DNA of 64,000 nt from Leptodactylus fallax (GCA_947044405.1 CAMRHE010000011.1:3712501-3776500), one strand, 5' to 3'. Shown: positions 41,651-54,982, numbered from the stretch's first letter. Numbers and translations are program-made. The notes: generated from the letters alone by a model not told the origin.

Positions 41651-44544
41651 TCAACATAGAAGACCAGAGAAAAATGATAGGTGATAGTTGAGGCTTTATG
41701 AGGCAGATGAAGTGGGTTAAGAAGTCGTGGTGAGAGGCCAAGTGACTAGCATAGGTTGGAAAGGCAAATGGCACCAGAGGGGAAGTGTTAAGTTCAAGCA
41801 GGGTCATGAACATTTTGTAACTTAAGCAGATAGTGGAGTAGAAATAATAAAAGATACTCACAGGCATCCAATAACCAACATGTACTTTAAAGAAGAAAAA
41901 AACAAAAGCACAGAGCGGCACATAGTGTAATACAGTACAAATGTATTAAATATGAGCATAGAAAAAACTTTGTTGGAGGGAAAAGAATTAATACACTCGC
42001 ACCAGTGAACTGTGATTGGTGGTCTAGATGTATTAAAAGCCCACAAAGATGATTTTGAAGTTAAATTGTGAAAATATATATGTAAATATACACACATCCA
42101 AGGGAAAAAAAGATACGGAAGGAGTTTTAGATGTCCTCTCACCTTGGTTGATTGTGATTAGCCACAACCATTAGATTAGGCATCAAATATACCATACGGA
42201 AGCTGGTGGACCTCTGGGCGTCAGGTTGCTTAGATCAGGACGGATAACAGTGGATTTCCAAAGGAAGGAGTTGTGGCCAACTCCAAATTACAAAAAGAGG
42301 CGTCTGTTCTTACCAATAGTAAAACTTTTATTGATGGCTTAGACACACGTAACACATCACAATTCCATCGAATAACCAACATGTGGCAGGTGGTGGTTGA
42401 GTTAGCAAACCACGGAAGAGTTTTGTCACAGTCCCAGGATATGTGCAGTCCTGATTCCCCAGGATGGCCACTGTTCTGTGAAGGGGGACAGTGCTCATTT
42501 GTATAGGAGGGAGCATGTAGGGAGGAGTGCAGGTGGAAGTATATGACGGCTGCTGCCGACACATAGTGTTTCTCTATGGAGGCCGTTGCTAATTGTTTCC
42601 GGAAAGCAGGTAGAAGTCCTGGGTTATCAGTAGGACAGAGGAGGCACCTGGGATGGCCTGGAGGAGAGTGACTTCCCTGAGCAGTAGGTGCCACTATGAA
42701 TAGATGCTGCAGGCAGAGGGAGGTAAGAGGTGCAGCTGGCCCCATGGCTTCTGGCGGTAACTGTAACTCTTCATTGATAAAGCCACATGGTCGGTAGGCC
42801 TCTGGTAGTCCATTAATAGTCCCTGAACTGGTCCTCCAGAGTTTAGGCAGCTTCCTCATGAAGGTATGACAATCGTGTCCCAAGTGGGGCCACAAAATCA
42901 TAGAAATGGCAAGTACATGTTCTGCATCTTCAGGAGAGTGTTTCCAGCAGCTTCAGCCTCAGGCCAAGTCCCCTGTTTATTATTTTTTGGCACTTCCCAT
43001 GTTCTCTCTGAATAGACCCTAGAGGGTGTGGCCCAAATCACTTTACTATCAGTTTGTGAGACATAATATGTTTGCACTTCTGGTTGTCACAATGTGTACA
43101 ATGTGGACAAAAATATGCAAACATCTCAGTCAGTAAATAAACATAATAGTCAAAGTGTAAAATTTATGAAACTCTACACAATATTTACAGCCACAATTAT
43201 GGAATTCCCCTTTGATACATCCTCTTTCTTTCTAGAAATAAAACTTCAGTCATATCTCACTTAAATGCAATGGCATCACATGATGCTCATGATTCAAGGG
43301 ATTTTCCATTGCTTGACTTTCTAGCTTAGCGGACTAGTAAACAGCCAGGACTTACACTGGATATGCTCTATGACAGTGATTCCTGACTGAGGTGCCACAG
43401 CACCCAGGGTTGCCGAGAAACGCACGTCTTTTTTCAACTACATCTGCATCCTCAGGAAGCAGATATAGTTAGGTACAATAGTGAACCAGGAAGCCTTTCC
43501 TGCTCTGCCACTCAGGCAGCTGCTACTGATTTCTTCAGCTATGGGCAAACCTACTGCATCAAGCTGGATATAAGAGGAGGAGAGCTACAGAGAGCTCTAT
43601 GGGGCTTGGTAAGTATGATTCTTTATATTTATATGGCCATTACAGACAATAATAACGTGTGTGGGGACCACAGGGAACCATTATAACGTGTAGCGGCCAC
43701 TGCCTACATTTATAATGTGTGTAGAAATTACTGGGGAACAATATACTGTGTTCGAAAACTAAAGGAGTATGGTGATAGAGAATTTATTGTGGGCAGTGGG
43801 TGATGGTAAAAGATTAATTTTAATATGTGCTACATTGTCCTACAGTATATTGATATGTGTGCAGCTCCAAAGAGATCAGAACAACACTTCTACCACTGTA
43901 CGCCATAAAAAGGTACTATGTATTAATCAGTGTAGACCCAGAAGGATAAACTTCTAGCTTTAGAACTTCCTCTTTCCACTTCCTCCATTGTTTGTAGAAC
44001 TATAAGTTAAACTACATGTCACCTGAATACATGATTGAATGGGCTTTTGCTACTTCACTTAAGCAGCAAAGGTAAATTTGATCTCCTATATATAAGTTCT
44101 ATAGAGGTACTGTATGTCATTAGCTTTGTAGGGAATAGCACAGCACTTTTAAATAACTACTCTATTTCTCATATCAAAGGAGAAATTGATTTCATAGTTG
44201 GAAGTGCCAGTTGTGAAAATATATTATTGAGCTCTTAGGCCACACTTATATAGAGGGACTAAACAACAACGTTTGCTTTTAACTCTCTACAACACCAAAA
44301 TACTATGATAGTTTACAAACACTTTGCAAATTTAATCCATATTTCCTCTATGAAGTTTTCTGGCATTTTTGAAGGCAAAACCAGAACCAGTCTTTCTTTG
44401 ATTATATTTTCTTTCTTTGAGATACAGAGAGCAACGCCATGCTTACAAGGGTGACAAGCAAAGATTTAAGAACTTTATCAAATGAATTGCTATGTAATAC
44501 AAAGAACCAACATTTTTGTAAACCCTATTGCTTTTAATATGCTC
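41651..44544. other. No recognised gene; possible repeat debris
   Basis: A 223-aa minus ORF (42230-42901) has no recognisable domain. A minus-strand block CCATCAATAAAAGTTTTAC near 42335 resembles sequence downstream of hammerhead-like termini, but no ribozyme core is readable. ATAACCAACATGT occurs twice, near 41868 and 42372. 43620-43750 holds very decayed TGTGGGGACCAC-type units. Confidence 0.35.
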
Positions 44545-44990
44545 CTACTCTAAAGGACATGTTTAATCCCTCAGAGACAAGCTAGTTTTGTATCTTAATA
44601 CCCAAGTCATTTTTTAGTCATTTTTTGGCATTTCTCTGTTTTCAAATACCAAGAGCCATTACTTTGTAACTTTTCTATCAATGTAGCTTTATGAGGGCTT
44701 GATTTCTTGTGAGACACATAGTATACAATTGCACCATTTTTATGAACTTTCTCGGAGGGAATAGAAAAAAACAGCAATTTTAACATTGTCTTTTCACACT
44801 GTAAATTTTGCACCATTCACCATGAATGAATTTGGGTCGACTTGATTGCAGTAGTACCAAATTTAGGTTAAACACGTACATAGAAACACAAAATAGTAGC
44901 AATACCAAATTTATATAGCTATTAAAAGGGACATAAAAAAAAGCATTATATAGATGATACAGTTCCAGTCCGTTACAGTCCATGTTTCTC
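44545..44990. repeat. Interspersed repeat fragment
   Basis: TTATGAGGGCTTGATTTCTTG and TTGCACCATTTTTATGAAC blocks match the AT-rich repeat family seen at 47700-47900 and, less closely, at 30800. No ORF. Confidence 0.45.
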
Positions 44991-46931
44991 ATTCATAATT
45001 CCACTGCAAACAAAGGTGACAGTGGTTGGCTTTCAATAGCAGGACATGTAATGGATAATCTGACACCAAATTTTCTTCTATTAAATGCCTGGAAATGGTT
45101 TAGGCAGAGAAAGAGGTGTGTAATGAAGTTGCCATTTATGTCTGGATGTTGAGCAAGAAAACTGTGGAAGCTGCAAGTGCTTTTTGTTGGTTTAAACAAT
45201 CCTCTCTACAGTTGGTCTATCTGGGCCATCCAGATACTGTATGCCATATGTGTATTGTCACATAACCAACACTTGGTTACCATTCTGGCCTAGATGGCAG
45301 GCAGTTTGTCAAAATGACCATCCTGGTTCTCACAATCTAATGATGTGCCTCCTCTCAAAAACTGTCAACTCGGCAAAATGTTTTTTCAAGTGCATCATAG
45401 AGGAATGTCTACCAGTCAGCAAACTCTCAAGAGGAACACTACCCAAAAGTAGCCTCTGAAACCATTTTATTGGGCAGAGTGTGTGGGGGTGAAGCACTCT
45501 TTATTATTTATGTAGTACCATGTATTATGCTGTCAAAACTATTCTGTAAAACTGACAGGTATTCTATTGGCCTAGAATATACTGAAGGCAGGCCTGGGGA
45601 CCTTTATTAGATCCCTGTCTGCAATGTACTGGTATCAGCACCCCCCACATTTGCCTCATAGAGGCAAAAGAAACAATTTACATGCTGGGGTCACTATGTA
45701 CTATGGAATCTAAAAGGTTAATGCTACCATATCTCTCTTCTCTACCCACTTGCTGTCCACCTCTGTGTCTGTTCTTGCGGCAGGTAGTGAGAGTGTAAGA
45801 GAAGATATGTCCCCTACACTGCAATTGCAGGAGGCATTCACACTATCTTTTCACACACTAATGCCAAAATGGCTCAGCAATTCGAACATGAAAAGTCATA
45901 GGTGGTTAGAGGCCATCACCATTATCTCCACTCAGGGTGCTGTCATAGGTGGTTAGAGTGGAGATAAAGAGATAAACATGTACACTTCTAGTCTAAAAAT
46001 AAGTAATAAACGACATATAAACAAAATAATAATAACAAAATATTCACTATAATAATAAGTATATTACAAAATATGGTCGACAATGATGAGATTAACAGTG
46101 ATAAGACTAACTGTGAAATGTAATGCAAATCCTAAATTTCCCTTTTCAGTCTTCAGTTACAATGACAATTTCTTATTGTTTAATTAAATTCTAACATCAG
46201 GATGAGATACAAGTATTTATGAGCTGATTCCCACCATTTTTATATTTAAATAAATGTAAATAATATTTAATATAAATAACATAAATAAATGGTTAGTTTT
46301 TTTTTATCATAGATAAGTCATGTGTCATGTGTCAAGTCATGTTTCAAGCTACATTTGCTATATGTAACTGCAGCCAAAACTGGATTACAAAAATTGCTAT
46401 TACTTACTGTTAAAGACTGGATTCTCAGCAGTGTGACCATTTTTATAAAACACCACCAAAGGTAGAGCAGCAGAAATGGTTTTGCTAATGTCACCAGTAG
46501 CAATGCACAGCAGAGTGGGAGAAGAAAGGAGAAGTGGCTGATAAGTGTATTTCCTAAACTCTGGTTGCAATAATTCTGTAGGTTACATGGAAGACATGAC
46601 TATGCAAATTGTAAAGGAAAATAAGAGAAAAAAAATGTTTAAGGACAATGCAGTACAAATATACATTTCAGCTTATCAGAGGGATTTCCTACTGTCTCAA
46701 AGATCCAATTTGAAGGAAAAAGTAGAAAAATAGGTTTCCTTTGTTATTGTGACATGTTTAACTCATAATGTGAAAAAGCAGGATAGTAATGGAGTAAAGT
46801 GGTAAATCAGTGTTTGATTTTTAAGGCTAAGGCCTTAAGTACAAGGTAATTGTGTTTTTTTTTTTGTTTTTTTTTAGTTTCAGATATCTCTATAGCATCC
46901 CCACCGGCTTATGAAATCCAAAGATAATACC
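44991..46931. other. No gene seen
   Basis: Unassigned AT-rich DNA. GTCATAGGTGGTTAGAG occurs twice, near 45895 and 45942, about 48 bp apart. Confidence 0.35.
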
Positions 46932-47083
46932 TGCAGCAATAGCAAGTAACATTGTTCTGCATTCTTTAATGTAGCATGTCAATAGCATTTGTTTGAATCC
47001 AATGAGTTGGGATGGGATTCAAACAAATGCTATTGACATGCTACATTAAAGAATGCAGAACAATGTTACTTGCTATTGCTGCA
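46932..47083. repeat. Perfect 69-bp inverted repeat (152-bp hairpin)
   Basis: Left arm 46932-47000 and right arm 47015-47083 are exact reverse complements over 69 bp, with a 14-nt loop (47001-47014). The arms end TGCAGCAATAGC and GCTATTGCTGCA. There is no TTAA, TA or other clear target duplication, and no resemblance to the MITE termini elsewhere in the window. Confidence 0.97.
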
Positions 47084-47289
47084 ACTATAGATAACCATGG
47101 GTTAGGCACCAGCATACTGACCAAAGTATATGGTTGGTTAATATGGCTGTTTACCAGAGGCCATCACCACCGAGTTTCTACAGTCCTTCCAGCCCCTCTG
47201 GGCAGTAAGACATGGGACTGTAAGGCACAGCTGTAGCTAGGCTTTCCTTCATCCAGGGCAGAGCTTTAATTCACTGCCTTTACACTATA

Positions 47290-47670
47290 CAGTTAGGTCC
47301 AGAAATATATGAATAGGGACACAAGTTTTGGCATATTAGCTGTTTACCAGAACATATTCAAGATATGGGTATATAATCAATATGGGTTTAAAGTCCAGGA
47401 AGGGTTTAGGTCACAGCTGTAATATGTAGCTGCCGATTTTTTAAAGTGACCAAAGGTAATTTGACGGTTATCTCAAAAGCTATTTAATGGGCTGCATAGG
47501 CTATTCCCTTGTTAATCCATCATTACTTAAGGTATGTAAAAGGTCTGCAGTTAATTCCAGGTGTGGCATTTGCAGTTTGAAGCTGTTGCTGTGAACCCAC
47601 AACATGCATTCAAAGGAGTTCTTAATGGAAGTGAAACAGACCATCATTAGGCAGACAAAAATTCCCACAG
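47290..47670 (+). mobile_element. Tc1/mariner-type left end
   Basis: After TA (47288-47289) comes CAGTTAGGTCCAGAAATAT and ACACAAGTTTTGGCATATTAG, typical of a Tc1-like terminal inverted repeat. A short coding trace (EVKQTIIRQTK near 47627-47660) follows, then the element stops. The right end is missing. It is not the family of the two copies at 29140 and 54983. Confidence 0.65.
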
Positions 47671-47699
47671 CTATGACCATGCTTTAAGGATATATTCAC

Positions 47700-47900
47700 A
47701 CATAAAGTGACTGTCATATTCACCTCCTAACACTACCCGTTATAAACCTTCAGTGACAAGCATATTTTATATGATTTCATTGTCACATTTCAGATCCCAT
47801 AACGTTTTTATTTTTCTGATGATATAGCCATATGAGGGCTTGTTTTTTGGTGGATGACTTGTATTTTCAATGGAACCATTTTGGGGTATAGATCCTTGCC
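47700..47900. repeat. Interspersed repeat fragment
   Basis: CATATGAGGGCTTGTTTTTTGG and GGAACCATTTTGGGG blocks; same family as 44545-44990. A G10 run lies near 47912. 47960-48394 beyond it is unassigned. Confidence 0.45.
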
Positions 47901-48417
47901 AATCACCTTGTGGGGGGGGGGGTAATGGACTGACAAGAGGAGTGTTTTTCTCTGTCAAACACCTTAGATGAAGTGGCCACCACTGCTCTCCACTCAGTTC
48001 CCCAATGCATTAGGCTCTTAATAGCGTAGACAGTGGCATTTCAGCATAAATAGATATCTTTTTCAGAAGTGCAGCAGTCCTTAAGTACCCTTAATGATCA
48101 GTATATAAAGACTATAACATAGTCAATAAGGGGTTAAAATCCAATTTGCCTTGTCTTCAGAGTTGACATTAAAGTGATTTGCTTGACCAACTTGGGTTAC
48201 CCAAATGTTACATGTCACCTTGCTATGAGGGATAAGGTCCCAAATATGGAACAGGGCCTTTACCAAATCTAGTATGGTTTTAGTAATACAGGGGGAACTT
48301 CAGCCTTTACAGGCTCAATGCACATAACTCTTTGAAAGCATGACACCTTAGTTTATGGTGAAGCAAAGGGTGAAGCTCACAGTGAAAATCTGTAGCTTTT
48401 CCACAACATAGGTTAGA

Positions 48418-50241
48418 TTTTATTATTATTATAATTATTATTTATATATAGAGCACCATTAATTCCATGGTACTTTACATTTGAGGGTTTACATATGGTA
48501 CACAAAATATACAAAAGAAATACAATACTAACAAGTAACCAACTGGCACAGTGGGATAGAGGGCCCTGCCAGCAAGGGCTTACAATCTATGAGGGAAGAG
48601 GGATAGAATCAGAAGGTGAGGGGAGAGGCTGTTCAGATGCTGGTTTGATGGCAGTAGTATTATTGGAGGTTGTAGGCTTTCCTGAATAGGTGAGTCTTCA
48701 GGGTCTTCTTGAAGCTTGTGATTGTGGGAGACAGTCTTATGTGTCTTGGTAATGAGTTCCAGAGTATGGGGGTTGCACAGGAGAAATCTTGGAGACGGTT
48801 GTCTGAAGAGCAGAGCGGAGTAAGAGGTCTTTGGAGGATCGGAGGTTGCGTGTGGGCAGGTAGCGGGAGATTAGGTCACAGATATATGGAGGGGACAGGT
48901 TGTGGATGGCTTTGTATGTCAGTGTTAGTATTTTGAACTCTATTCGCTGGGCAACGGGTAGCCAGTGAAGGGTTTGGGGAGCGGCTGATGAAGAACGGGG
49001 ATAAATGTATTAAACGAGCAGCACAGTTTAAGGTGGACTGGAGGGGGGCGATAGTATTTGCTGGGAGGCCATGGAGAAGGGTGTTACAGTAATCTAAGCG
49101 GGAGATTATGAGGGCATGGAATAGCATCTTTGTAGTTTCAGGGGTGAGGAAGGAGCAGATTCTATGGATGTTCTTGAGTTGGAGGTGGCAGGAGGTGTTG
49201 AGGGTTTGGATGTGCAACTTGAAGGATAGGTCAGAGTGCAAGGTTATCCCAAGGCAACAGACCCGTGGGACTGGAGTAAGTGTGGCTCCATTAACTTTGA
49301 TAGATGGGTCAGGTAGAGGGACCGTGCAAGAGGGGGAAAGATGCTGAACTCTGTTTTTTCCATGTTGAGTTTGAGAAAGTGGGAGGAGAGAAAGGAGGCT
49401 ACGGCTGCTAGACACTCTGGAACTCTGGACAACAGAGAGGCAATGTCTGGTCCAGAGAGATATATTTGAGTGTCGTCAGCATAGCCATGGTATTGAACAC
49501 CATGAGATTTAATGAGTTGGCCAAGGCCGAGGGTGTAAATGGAGAACAGGAGTGCTCCTAGGACGGAGCCCATGGGGGACACCTACAGAAAGAGGGTGTG
49601 GTGAGGAGGTGGTGTGCGAGTGGCAGACGCTGAATGTGTGGTTGATGAGGTATGAGAAGATCCAGGAAAGGGCCAAGTCTGTGATGCCAAGGGATGAGAG
49701 CGTTTCTAACAAGAGAGAATGGTCGACTGTGTCAAAGGCGGAAGAGAGATCAAGGAGGAGGAGGACAGAGTAGTGACGCTTAGCTTTGGCAGTTAGAAGG
49801 TCGTTACTGACTTTGGTTAGGGCAGTTTCTGTGGAGTGATGGGGTCTGAAGCCTGACTGTAATCTGTCAAAGAGTAAGTTGGACAAGAGATAGGAGAATA
49901 GTTCGGAGTGGACATGTTGTTCAAGCAATTTTGAGGCGTACGGGAGCAGTGAGATGGGGCGATAGTTGGCTGGAGAGGACGGGTTGAGGGATGATTTCTT
50001 AAATATAGGTGTGATGGTAACATGTTTGAAGGCAGAAGGAAATGATCCTCTGGTTAGGGATAGGTTGAAGAGATGGGTTAGGGCTGAAGTAAAGACTTCA
50101 GTGAGGTTGGGGTTGAGATGTGACTGGATCGGGTCAAGCGCGCCGGAGGTGATGTGGAATTTAGAGATTAGGGTGGAGAGCTTTCCATCAGTGATGGTGG
50201 AAAAACAGGTTAAAGATGAGCACTAAACAGTTGGGTGGAGT
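48418..50241 (-). mobile_element. L2-like LINE, 5' truncated
   Basis: The 3' end is at the left, with an ATTATTATTATAATTATTATTTA tail in plus-strand view (about 48419-48445) and the TACAAT/ACTTTACATTTGAGGG block usual for this type. The body holds RT on the minus strand up to about 50224. GCTTTTCCACAACATAGGTT (48395-) and GCTTTCTCCACAACATAGAT (50242-) are the two sides of a target duplication of about 23 bp. Confidence 0.8.
48876..50224 (-). pseudogene. L2-like LINE ORF2, RT and C-terminal part
   Basis: Minus-strand reverse transcriptase of the CR1/L2 group, in at least three frame segments. Near 50030-49900: ITPIFKKSSLN, NYRPISLLPYASKLLEQ. Then RLQSGFRPHHSTETAL and motif A VLLLLDLSSAFDTVDHS. 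A frame break near 49545 interrupts [18 protein letters not shown]; the catalytic YADD is at 49472-49483. Then [10 protein letters not shown] and, in another frame, [14 protein letters not shown] and ISRLDYCNTLLHGL, which are typical of the C-terminal region. The endonuclease is lost by 5' truncation. Not active. Confidence 0.8.
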
Positions 50242-50806
50242 GCTTTCTCCACAACATAGATTAGAAATCCAAAACATGCTCATATAGTATTGTCTGAAAC
50301 CTCCATTTGTTATGCTGTAAATTGCAGCAGTTTTGCCACAGGTCATAGATTCTACCATTTTTTTAAAGGCCCTACATACAATGAAGACAGCAATTTGGTA
50401 TCTCAATATTGTTGTGAAAAAGCTGTAAAATTTTACAGAACTTCCTTCCATATTAATACAAAATAGAATACATGGCAGCTAGCTAAGCAAAATACTATAC
50501 CTCAAACAGGTAGAAATTGCAAAACCATTCATTGTAGACAGTAGTATGAAAACATAAAGGAAATGAAAAACAGGAATTTAATTAATAAGGGAAACATCTG
50601 CCATTGATTCATAAAAAGTCATTGACCACTTCTCCATTTGTGTAAAATGAGTACCGCATTGCAATAGATCAGTACAAGCTGAGACAACAGAAGGAACATA
50701 TACTGATATCTGTTTTTCCTTCTACTGTAGACACATGCTTCAGCTCTTTCCATAGAATTTGCTACTGCCTGCTAAATTAAATTGTAGATGATTTTTGTTA
50801 TTGCTG
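50242..50806. other. No gene seen
   Basis: Starts with the right copy of the L2 target duplication (50242-50265). The rest is unassigned AT-rich DNA. Confidence 0.4.
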
Positions 50807-50810
50807 TTAA

Positions 50811-51185
50811 AGGCCCTAGTATAACGCTCTTCAGTCCCCAGAGTATAGGGGGAGGCCCAGGTGAGCTGTAAAAAAAAAAAATTATTCTCACCTTTTGTTA
50901 CCTCTTTTCGGCCCCTTGCGGCATCCAGCGTTCTTCTGTGATATCATCAGCTCAGGGCTCACTGCTGAGGCTCAATTACAGACCTCAGTGCTGAGCCTGG
51001 GTCGATGACTTCACAAAAGAGTGCAGGACATCACCAAGACTGCGCCGGACGCCGCGAAGAGGCCCAAAAGAAGTAAAGGAAGGCGAGTATGATTGTTTTT
51101 TTTTTTTTTTTTTTTTCACCTTCCCTGGGCTTTCACCTATTATACTCTGGGGTCTAAAGAGACCCCAGAGTGTAACGCAACGGAC
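50811..51185. mobile_element. T2-like foldback repeat
   Basis: Begins AGGCCCTAGTATAACG after TTAA (50807-50810). Inverted halves hold an A12-type run (50870-50881) and a T-run (51095-51117), CACCTTTTGTTACC/AAGTAAAGG-type blocks and a GAGGCTCAATTACAGACCTCAG centre. It ends at the palindrome 51140-51175. Confidence 0.55.
51140..51175. repeat. ATTATACTCTGGGG palindrome variant
   Basis: 16-bp arms with one mismatch and a 4-nt loop (AAAG). Same palindrome as at 37069-37112. Confidence 0.85.
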
Positions 51186-53815
51186 ATTTTAGTTTGTCCG
51201 AGAAAAACAGTTTGGAAAATGTGGGTTGAAACCGATTTACCCTTCTATAATTATAAACTTCCTTGCATAGGCTCTTGTGGGAATTGTGCAGTTTGTGAAC
51301 TGACATTTCTTAGGGTCTAAATGTACTGTGCGTCCTTTAAACTTACTTATTAGGCATATTGTAAGCATGTTATGATCTTTTAACACTATAAAGTACATAA
51401 ACTGTTTATTAACTGAGAAACCAAATAATAAATGCCTGATCAGTGAAGGTCTGGTGGATGTAGCCCCATTGACTGGAGGAAAGAAGGTGCGGTTTTGCAC
51501 ATTGCTGTCCTAAATCCAGGCCAAAGTATGAAGATGTAGTAAATATCTCTGTTGGGCATATAGACTATGAACAGTGACAGAAACAGCTGAGCAAGCAACT
51601 TTCTATTACTGTAGATCCTATAAGGTTTTATGCTTCCACTTCGGCTGGACTTTAGACATTTATGGTAAATCCTATGCATATGCTTTGAATATCTTTCCCT
51701 GAAATATTGAAGGTCACCTGAACCTCAGCAAATAGTTTATCCTTTTAACAGATTTTAACAGATCTTTATACCATATTCTGAAAAATGTATTGTCTTTGGT
51801 GCTGTCATATGCGTAACATTACCATTTCCCACAGTAGATAACATATGTTTTTTTAGCCTCTCCTTCTAATTGAAATGATCTTGTTGTGTCCTTCCTACAC
51901 ATTGGTCACCTATGGTAACCAAAGATATGGCCTTTAAGTGACAGAAATAAATGTGTCTTTAGAATAATGTTATCCATTTAGTGAATATGCTTATCTTTAG
52001 AGCCAACTTCTTTAAAAGGTGACATCTTGCTCTGCCTCTGTGTCAAAAATTTACTAACAAATGTTAGTGCCATCTGTAAAGGTCGAGCATTACTGAGAGC
52101 ACAGGGAGGAAAGTTGTATGTTTCCATGTGAAGCATGAAAATATGCTGAAACCTACTGGCTGAAGGCCAATACTATAAATAGAATTTTGGATTTTATTGT
52201 TCTCATATACTTTTTCCATATGACTAAACCTTAGATGTTAATTGATTTTGGTGTCACTTGTACTCGAGCAGTGGCTTTGTTATACGAAGTCATGAATAAA
52301 ACGAAAATAAAACATGAAGGCACTATACAGCAAGTTGCAAATGTGTTGAGAAAACCTGTACAAGTAATTGAAGTTACTTAAAAACAAAGAGCACTAGACT
52401 CACATGAAATAACTTCCAAGTGCATTGCTAATGTTGCATGTTTACTAGACTATTTATCAAAGTAGACATCATGATAATGACAAATGAATGGTTTATGGTT
52501 ATTCATAAATGTTCAGCTTTCTATATAAAGCTACACAGTCCCCATGATATTTATCCCATTGTTAGAAAAGTTTAATTTCATCTACTGGTTCAAGGAAATG
52601 TGAACCAAGCATGAAATTATATTTCAGTGATGAATGTACCGATTGTTCAAAGACCATTTCTAAACTTCAGTGGAAACCCAGAACCAAATGCAGATAGAAC
52701 ATACTGGGATTTGATTTAACATACTCCAATTGACCTAAATGACAAATTTTGTTAAGCTCACTCATTTCGGTTATTTTGCAATCTCTGATGTTAGCTATAT
52801 ACAAAAGTTGAGAACATACTAAGACAGCAATTTTATTTAAGGCAAATGGTACAATCGGGACTTGTTGAAGTAAAGTTCCCCAAAAGTGTGTAAAAAGGTA
52901 TAAAATGCTGTAATTGTAGTTTCAATATGTATTGCTGAAGTTAATTTTATATGCTGTAGGTTTATTACCATTTGTAAGGTACCAACATCTTACGCACATT
53001 GTGCCACACTGTAACATTAAATACTGCATAACCAATATGTGTCTAAAATTATGACTGTCAGAAAAACACAGAGACTAAGGACTTATGCACAATAGCACAG
53101 AGATTGCAAATCTCTCGGTATGAAACTGCAGGCATACATAGCTATAAAGTTCTTAGGCACTTCTCTGCTTGATACAAAACTTTCATATGCCCATGTGTAT
53201 GAAACCTTAGGCCTTGTGCATAAGTGTGTGAATTTTGACCCATAATACTGTGAATACAATAGAGCTGTCCTGGGTACCATGTTGCAGACAGTTACTTCTG
53301 AGTGTTACTTACATAGATTGCATTTACCTCCAGAAGCCCTGAATTCTGAGAAAGAACCTGACCCAGAACAATACATGTGTTGGAGCATGTTGAGATAGAT
53401 TTTTTTTTTTTTTGTAAGCAGAGGTTTATGTTGATACAGTGTTATAGATGCAGAAACACTATTCATAAATCCACATGATACAGATTCCAAGGAGATTCTG
53501 TTTTTATACAGAGGCATACAAAAGGCATCTGATCATGACCATGGCATCTGAGGGGTTAAGCTGCTGGTTTTTCCATATCTACAGAGACAAGCAAGTCTCG
53601 GATCCTGGCTATGTAATACAACAGGGACCCTGAAGTCATGCCGAAGGAACAGGACTATTATAGTGCTGAGTATTAACTATATGTTCAGCAACATAATAAT
53701 ACAATGCTGAGTGGGAAGCAGTGTTGGACTGATTTCCTTGCATCCCACCCTCAACACCTAGGAAATAGACCATAGTACCCTTCAAAATTGGTCTACTCTG
53801 CTGGTCCCTATAGGT
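51186..53815. other. No gene seen
   Basis: AT-rich DNA with no coding signal. A T14 run lies near 53400; ATGACCATGGCATCTGAGG near 53535 is a short trace of the repeat at 28520. Confidence 0.35.
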
Positions 53816-53819
53816 ATAA

Positions 53820-53954
53820 TTGAAGCAGAAAGTCCGCAGAGGAAACCTCTGCGAACTTTCTGTGCAAAGAGCTGCTTGAAGAACCGCGATGTATTTCCTC
53901 CGCGGTTTTTCCCACAGCACTTTTTGCTGCGTGATGCTATGTGGGGTCTTAGCC
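53820..53954. mobile_element. Harbinger-type MITE, right part
   Basis: Right end TATGTGGGGTCTTAGCC followed by TTA, as in the elements at 32260 and 58800. The interior shows CGCAGAGGAAACCTCTGCG and a GCGGTTTTTCCC block. The left end is not preserved. Confidence 0.5.
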
Positions 53955-54302
53955 TTAAAGTAGAATTGTCCTAGGTCACTTTTACAATCATTAATAGAAA
54001 TGTAAGTTGTTAAAATAGCTTTTCATTTTATCATGTACATTTGTAAGGTTTTTTGTAGATGTAAAGGAATGGCTGAAATCACCGATTAATATTACCCACA
54101 AAATAATTTCAAGACATTTCTTTAGTATTTTAATTATATAATGCCATCACTATCCTATTTATATCATCAAGGTTTTTATCTGTTTTCTCCTGCATTTGTG
54201 AGCAGCATATAAACTACATCTATCTATCCATTTATTCTGTTCAACAAGAGTTTCAATAGGCATTGTTTTTTCAACTTAGAGTAAATGAATAGTACAGGCA
54301 AT
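53955..54302. other. No gene seen
   Basis: AT-rich DNA, no recognised features. Confidence 0.35.
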
Positions 54303-54394
54303 TGTAAGAAACTTTATAATATATCTTATCAGAGATAAATTCTACAACTGTAAGAAACTTTATAATATATCTTATCAGAGAGAAATACTTCTTT
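54303..54394. repeat. 46-bp tandem duplication
   Basis: TGTAAGAAACTTTATAATAT and the following CTTATCAGAGA occur twice with a 46-bp period and almost no difference. A similar single copy is near 62470. Confidence 0.85.
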
Positions 54395-54982
54395 CTGCTC
54401 TTAGCAGGCTGTTTCCCTATTTCTTCTCCCTCTGTTAAAATAACCTTATCTTTGAAAATCATTGCTCTATCCATCTTGAGACAGACTGCAGGTCACATGA
54501 CTCAGTTGATGTATGTCTATAGAAGTCTATGGAGATGGAAGGGAATGAGGGAGCAGGGAATCCAGGAGATAAAAGATGAAAAACAGGTTTAGGCTGGGGA
54601 TTCTATTACAAACCAACTGCTTTAGTTACATCAGTATATGCCAATAATTCTCTATATATGTCATGGAAGATCTTAGGGCTATTTCTGAGTGAGGGAGAGA
54701 CATTTATACTGCAAATTCTCCTCTACCTAGTGTGTGCAGTCTAAGACAGCTAATCTCCACCCACCAGTTTAGAGAGAACTGCAAATTCCTGTACTATCTG
54801 TACTATTGTATACAAGTGCTTATTGTCATTTTTATTGTGTCAATTTTGTTCAGAAGAAAGGGGAAACAACCTAATTAGGAAATAAATTACTTTTATTTAT
54901 TTTATAATCTATTGTTCTATAAGGAGGCACACATAATACTTGACTGTGTAATATACTATATTGTATGTCAAAAAGACATATA

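Noticed and set aside
42230..42901. 223-aa minus-strand ORF
   Set aside because: No recognised domain, no neighbouring exon signals, and the plus strand holds overlapping frames. Length alone is not enough.
46932..47083. Canonical miRNA precursor
   Set aside because: A perfectly paired 69-bp stem is too long and has no bulges typical of miRNA precursors. Kept as an inverted repeat instead.
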